This document shows positions 60,916 through 64,000 of a stretch of 64,000 nt of DNA, in pieces (positions within the stretch are counted from its first letter, which is position 1; each line of letters starts with the position of its first letter). The notes beneath the pieces were generated by a model. It was not told the DNA's origin and did not search any database. It saw only the letters and a list, made by a program, of their open reading frames with translations. The position numbers and the translations under genes were made by a program. Source of the stretch: Promicromonospora sp042731755 (GTDB lineage: Bacteria; Actinomycetota; Actinomycetes; Actinomycetales; Cellulomonadaceae); assembly GCF_042731755.1 (NCBI RefSeq), contig NZ_JBHWLR010000002.1:248001-312000 (forward strand). The letters run 5' to 3'.

Positions 60916-61614
60916 ATGAGCCAGACGGCACATCCGTACAGCACAGGGACGGGTCCGCAGCAGAGCTGGTCATCCGGAACGGGAGCCGGAGCCGGAGCCG
61001 GAGCCGGAGACAGCTCCGGGGCGGGCTCGGGCATCAAGGACCGGGTCGCCGACGCGGCGTCACAGGTCGGGGACGCCGGCCGAGAGACCGCTCACGACGC
61101 CAAGGAGGCGGCGCGCGACGTGGCCCACGAGGCCTCCGAGCGTGCGCGGGGCCTGATCGGCCGCACGCGGATCGAGCTCGGCGAGCAGGTCGCGACCCAG
61201 CAGCAGCACCTGGCGAGCGGCCTGCGGTCGCTGGGTGACGAGCTCGGCCAGATGGCGGGCGGCACCCAGGACCCGGGCTATGCGAGCGAGCTCGTCCAGC
61301 GTGCGGGTGACGCCACCGGGCGCGTCGCGGACTGGTTCGACGAGCACGAGCCCGGCGCCGTCCTGCGCGAGGTCGAGGACTTCGCGCGGCGTCGGCCGGG
61401 CCTGTTCATCGCCGTCGCGGCGGGGGCCGGGCTCCTCGTGGGCCGCTTCGTCCGGGGCATGCGGGACGCGCCCGACGACGACGGCGGCCACCGTCCGGCC
61501 TCGGCTCCGCCGCCGGTCGCGCCCCCGGCCGCCGTACCGGCCGCCGCGCCGCCCGCCCCGGAGGTCTGGGGCGCGCCGACCGGCGGGGGTGAGCCCTATG
61601 TCGAGCGCACCTGA
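60916..61614 (+). CDS. Coiled-coil protein with one membrane segment (hypothetical)
   Basis: 232 residues from ATG 60916 with AGGAG. Gly/Ala/Ser-rich start (six-base repeats give GAGAGAG), then an amphipathic, LEA/apolipoprotein-like helix (DRVADAASQVGDAGRETAHDAKEAARDVAHEASERA), a helix-rich part, and RRRPGLFIAVAAGAGLLVGRFVRG as a membrane anchor with Pro-rich tail. Not a named family to my knowledge; the helix resembles the DUF3618 protein two genes on. Overlaps the next gene by 17 bp. Confidence 0.75.
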   Translation: MSQTAHPYSTGTGPQQSWSSGTGAGAGAGAGDSSGAGSGIKDRVADAASQVGDAGRETAHDAKEAARDVAHEASERARGLIGRTRIELGEQVATQQQHLASGLRSLGDELGQMAGGTQDPGYASELVQRAGDATGRVADWFDEHEPGAVLREVEDFARRRPGLFIAVAAGAGLLVGRFVRGMRDAPDDDGGHRPASAPPPVAPPAAVPAAAPPAPEVWGAPTGGGEPYVERT

Positions 61615-62056
61615 TCCGTTCGCGGCGTCCAGCGTGGCACCGGACCCGACCGACGGCCGCAGCGGCTCCGCGGACCGGCACAGCGTGGGTCAGCTCGTCG
61701 GCGAGGTCACGCGTGACCTGTCGACGCTGATCCGGCAGGAGGTCGCGCTCGCGAAGGCGGAGGTGGCCGAGTCGGCCAAGCGCGCGGGGAAGGGCGCCGG
61801 CATGTTCGGCGGCGCCGGGGTGGCGGGCCACATGGTCCTGCTGTTCCTGTCCCTCGCGCTGTGGTGGGCGCTCGGCTCGCTGATCGGCGGCGGCTGGTCG
61901 GCCCTGGTCGTCGCGGCGGTGTGGGCGGTGATCGCCGCCGTGCTCGCTGCGCGCGGACGCGCCGAGCTGCGCTCCGTGGAGGGCCTGTCCAGGACGACCG
62001 AGTCGGTCAAGAAGATCCCTGACGCACTGCGTGGACACGAGGAGAGGAACTCATGA
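61598..62056 (+). CDS. Actinobacterial holin-X/phage-holin-3_6-like membrane protein
   Basis: 152 residues from ATG 61598. LVGEVTRDLSTLIRQEVALAKAEVAESAKRAGKGAGMFGGAG followed by two membrane segments is the PF07332-type pattern. Despite the family name these proteins are chromosomal in many actinobacteria and appear with DUF3618; there is no lysin or phage gene here. Envelope role unknown. ATGA overlap with the next gene. Confidence 0.85.
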   Translation: MSSAPDPFAASSVAPDPTDGRSGSADRHSVGQLVGEVTRDLSTLIRQEVALAKAEVAESAKRAGKGAGMFGGAGVAGHMVLLFLSLALWWALGSLIGGGWSALVVAAVWAVIAAVLAARGRAELRSVEGLSRTTESVKKIPDALRGHEERNS

Positions 62057-62643
62057 GCACCAACGATCCCGAGGAGATTCGCGCGGACATCGAGCGGACG
62101 CGCGACGAGCTGAGCCACGACGTCGACGCGCTCGGCGACAAGGTCAATCCGAGTCACGTCGCCCGGCGTCAGGCCGACCGCGTGCGTTCCGGCGTGTCCC
62201 ACGTCAAGGACCGCGTGATGGGCCAGGCGCACGACGCGGCGGGCTCGGCGCAGGACGGCGCGCACGACCTGGCCGACCGCGGACGGGAGGCCGCGTCGTC
62301 GGTGGCCGGGTCGGTGGGCTCCGTACCGCGCACGGTCCGCGCGAAGACGCAGGGCAACCCGCTCGGGGTGGGCCTGGTCGCCTTCGGGCTGGGCCTGGTG
62401 GCCGCGTCGCTCATCCCGTCCAGCCGCGCCGAACGGCGCGCCGCGACGGCCGTCGAGGAGAAGGCGGCGCCGTTGGTCGAGGACATGAGGTCGACGGCGA
62501 AGGAGGTCGCGGACGACCTGCGCCGCCCGGTGCAGGAGAGCGCGGAGGCGGTCCGGGACGCCGCGAAGGACGCCGCGCGGTCCGTCGGTGAGCACAGCCG
62601 GGAGGCAGCGGCCGACGTCCGCTCGCGGGTGGCGGGCGACTGA
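62053..62643 (+). CDS. DUF3618 membrane protein
   Basis: 196 residues from ATG 62053. The N-terminal DPEEIRADIERTRDELSHDVDALGDKVNPSHVARRQ is diagnostic of DUF3618. Then amphipathic helix, one membrane segment (GNPLGVGLVAFGLGLVAASLIPSSRAER) and a long charged helix at the C-terminus. Unknown function in the envelope, coupled with the holin-X-like protein. Confidence 0.9.
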   Translation: MSTNDPEEIRADIERTRDELSHDVDALGDKVNPSHVARRQADRVRSGVSHVKDRVMGQAHDAAGSAQDGAHDLADRGREAASSVAGSVGSVPRTVRAKTQGNPLGVGLVAFGLGLVAASLIPSSRAERRAATAVEEKAAPLVEDMRSTAKEVADDLRRPVQESAEAVRDAAKDAARSVGEHSREAAADVRSRVAGD

Positions 62644-62684
62644 CCGGTCGGCCGACAGGAGCACAGGAGCACCGGGGGGCAGGC

Positions 62685-63845
62685 ATGGCAGACATCGACG
62701 ACTCGTCAGCGCGCGTGGAAGCACCGGCGCCGGACGACCGGCGCAAGCCGGACGCCCCGCCGGACCTGCACAGCGGCACGTGGAAGTACGTCGCCCGCAA
62801 CACGCTGCGCCAGTTCACGCGCGACGAGTGCCTGGACCTGGCCGCGGCGCTGACGTACTACGCGGTGCTCGCCGCGGCGCCGGCGCTGCTCGCACTGGTC
62901 TCCGTCCTCGGGCTCGTGGGGGACGGCGGCCAGGCGGTCCAGCGTGTGCTCGACACGGTCGACGGCGTGGTGCCGCCGGACGTGCTGGCGATCGTCGAGC
63001 CGCTCGTCCAGAACGCCGCCGGGGGCGGGGGCCGTGCCGGGCTGGCCCTCGTCCTCGGTGTCGTGCTGGCCCTGTGGTCCGCGTCGGGGTACGTCGGCGC
63101 CTTCGGGCGGGCGATGAACCGGATCTACGGGATCGACGAGGGGCGCCCCGTGTGGAAGCTCCGCCCGGTGATGCTGCTGGTCACGCTCGTCGCCGTGGTC
63201 ACGGCGGCCCTGATCGTCGGGGCGCTCGTGCTGAGCGGGTCCCTGGCCCGGGCGGTCGGAGACGCCGTGGGCCTGGGCTCGACGTCGGTCACGGTGTGGA
63301 ACATCGCCAAGTGGCCGGTCGTGCTGGCACTGGTCATCGTGCTGGTCGCGATCCTGTACCACGTCACGCCGAACGTGCGGCAGCCGAAGATGCGCTGGAT
63401 CAGCGTCGGGGCGTTCGTCGCGATCCTCTCGTGGGTGCTCGCCTCGGCCGCGTTCGGCTTCTACGTCGCGACCTTCTCCAGCTACGACGCCACCTACGGG
63501 TCGCTGGCCGGGATCATCGTGTTCCTGCTGTGGCTCTGGATCACCAACCTCGCGCTGCTGTTCGGCGCCGAGCTGGACGCCGAGCTCGAACGCGGGCGCG
63601 AGCTGCAGGGCGGCATCGCCGCCGAGGAGAACGTGCAGCTCCCGCCCAAGGACGCGCGCGCGAGCGAGAAGCGCGAGGCCAAGCACCTGCGCGAGGTCGA
63701 GCGGGGCCGCGAGATCCGGGTCGCGGCGGCGCGGGACGGTGCCGGCGAGGACGGCGACGCCGGGAAAGACTCCGCCGCTGTGCAGGCGGCCGCCGTGCAG
63801 AACGACGCCGTGCAGAACGACGCCGCGAGGGGCACCGACCGCTAA
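62685..63845 (+). CDS. YihY/BrkB-family membrane protein
   Basis: 386 residues from ATG 62685. Six membrane segments; family signatures ECLDLAAALTYYAVLAAAPALLALVSVLG, LVLGVVLALWSASGYVGAFGRAMNRIYGIDE and YHVTPNVRQPKMRWISVGA. Function of the family is uncertain. A charged C-terminal tail ends with 15-bp-coded repeats (VQNDA, near 63792-63824). It overlaps the next convergent gene by 4 bp. Confidence 0.92.
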   Translation: MADIDDSSARVEAPAPDDRRKPDAPPDLHSGTWKYVARNTLRQFTRDECLDLAAALTYYAVLAAAPALLALVSVLGLVGDGGQAVQRVLDTVDGVVPPDVLAIVEPLVQNAAGGGGRAGLALVLGVVLALWSASGYVGAFGRAMNRIYGIDEGRPVWKLRPVMLLVTLVAVVTAALIVGALVLSGSLARAVGDAVGLGSTSVTVWNIAKWPVVLALVIVLVAILYHVTPNVRQPKMRWISVGAFVAILSWVLASAAFGFYVATFSSYDATYGSLAGIIVFLLWLWITNLALLFGAELDAELERGRELQGGIAAEENVQLPPKDARASEKREAKHLREVERGREIRVAAARDGAGEDGDAGKDSAAVQAAAVQNDAVQNDAARGTDR

Positions 63846-64000
63846 CGCTCCCAGGCCGCCGTCCGGAACGCCCGCTCGCGCGCCCACGCGTGGTACCGGT
63901 CGAACAGGTCGATCTGACGGCGCGCCTGCGCGACGAGCTCGTCGAGCTGTGCGGCGTCCAGGCCGACGTCGGCGGCGTGCTCGCGCAGCGTCTGCCAGCC
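63842..64000 (-). CDS. Unidentified gene, C-terminal 52 codons (5' end outside window)
   Basis: Open from the window edge to TAG at 63842-63844. The visible end is helical and charged (LREHAADVGLDAAQLDELV and FDRYHAWARERAF). Not recognised. Codon use (GC at third positions) supports a real gene. Confidence 0.6.
   Translation of the reverse strand, partial: GWQTLREHAADVGLDAAQLDELVAQARRQIDLFDRYHAWARERAFRTAAWER

Noticed and set aside
61598..62056. Prophage remnant because of a holin-like protein
   Set aside because: No lysin, integrase, capsid or att site nearby; this family is chromosomal and pairs with DUF3618.

Overview
This is one continuous, very GC-rich stretch (third codon positions almost all G or C) with densely packed genes, many ATGA/GTGA start-stop overlaps, twin-arginine and lipoprotein export signals, DrrAB-type transporters, AfsR-like SARP regulators, an IdeR/DtxR iron box and an Sdh1-type succinate dehydrogenase. 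Together these point to a free-living, polysaccharide-degrading actinobacterium. A Promicromonosporaceae/Cellulomonadaceae-like host (Micrococcales) is my best guess, but there is no rRNA or marker gene here to prove it.

Layout. 0-11.7 kb is a carbohydrate region: a sulfatase (cut by the window edge), a secreted three-CBM GH87 alpha-1,3-glucanase, a LacI regulator, a sugar ABC transporter (binding protein plus two permeases, no ATPase), a second LacI regulator and a GH32 fructan hydrolase. Three copies of one 14-bp operator tie the transporter, the second LacI and GH32 into one fructan regulon. 11.8-13.8 kb is an ArsR/SRPBCC/kinase-like operon with its own palindromic operator. 13.8-18.6 kb is a patchwork of accessory genes (SRPBCC, DUF998-like membrane protein, DUF4240, a phosphatase with a premature stop, a PARG-like hydrolase, DUF6879), in part of lower GC. 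19.1-27.8 kb is a seven-gene operon: peptide-type ABC transporter, its own LacI regulator and a FAD-dependent oxidoreductase, behind a strong promoter with two palindromic operators. It is followed by a secreted GH5 cellulase-like enzyme and a small zinc-finger anti-sigma-like protein.

30.1-39.1 kb holds a CPBP protease-DrrA-DrrB operon, a SARP-STAND regulator facing it, a diacylglycerol-kinase-like lipid kinase and two PH-domain membrane proteins. 39.2-43.8 kb has a flavin oxidoreductase, a hypothetical gene, an iron-box-controlled SIP-domain protein with ferritin, and a MerR/SDR pair. 43.9-47.8 kb is a succinate dehydrogenase operon (small protein, SdhC, SdhA, SdhB). 47.8-55.1 kb holds two more large SARP-STAND regulators around a winged-helix regulator. 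55.2-60.5 kb has a membrane protein, a two-component system, a secreted CocE-type hydrolase and a PAS-ANTAR regulator. 60.9-63.8 kb is an envelope/stress cluster (coiled-coil membrane protein, holin-X-like, DUF3618, YihY), and the window ends in a cut gene.

The least ordinary signals are: (i) in-frame minisatellites, mostly 15 bp, that insert five-residue repeats into unrelated proteins; (ii) a dispersed ~76-bp palindromic element present twice; (iii) helically phased heptamer repeats before the CPBP-DrrAB operon that look like a SARP target, next to a SARP gene; (iv) widespread leaderless starts; and (v) repeated tail-to-tail overlaps, including all three SARP genes.
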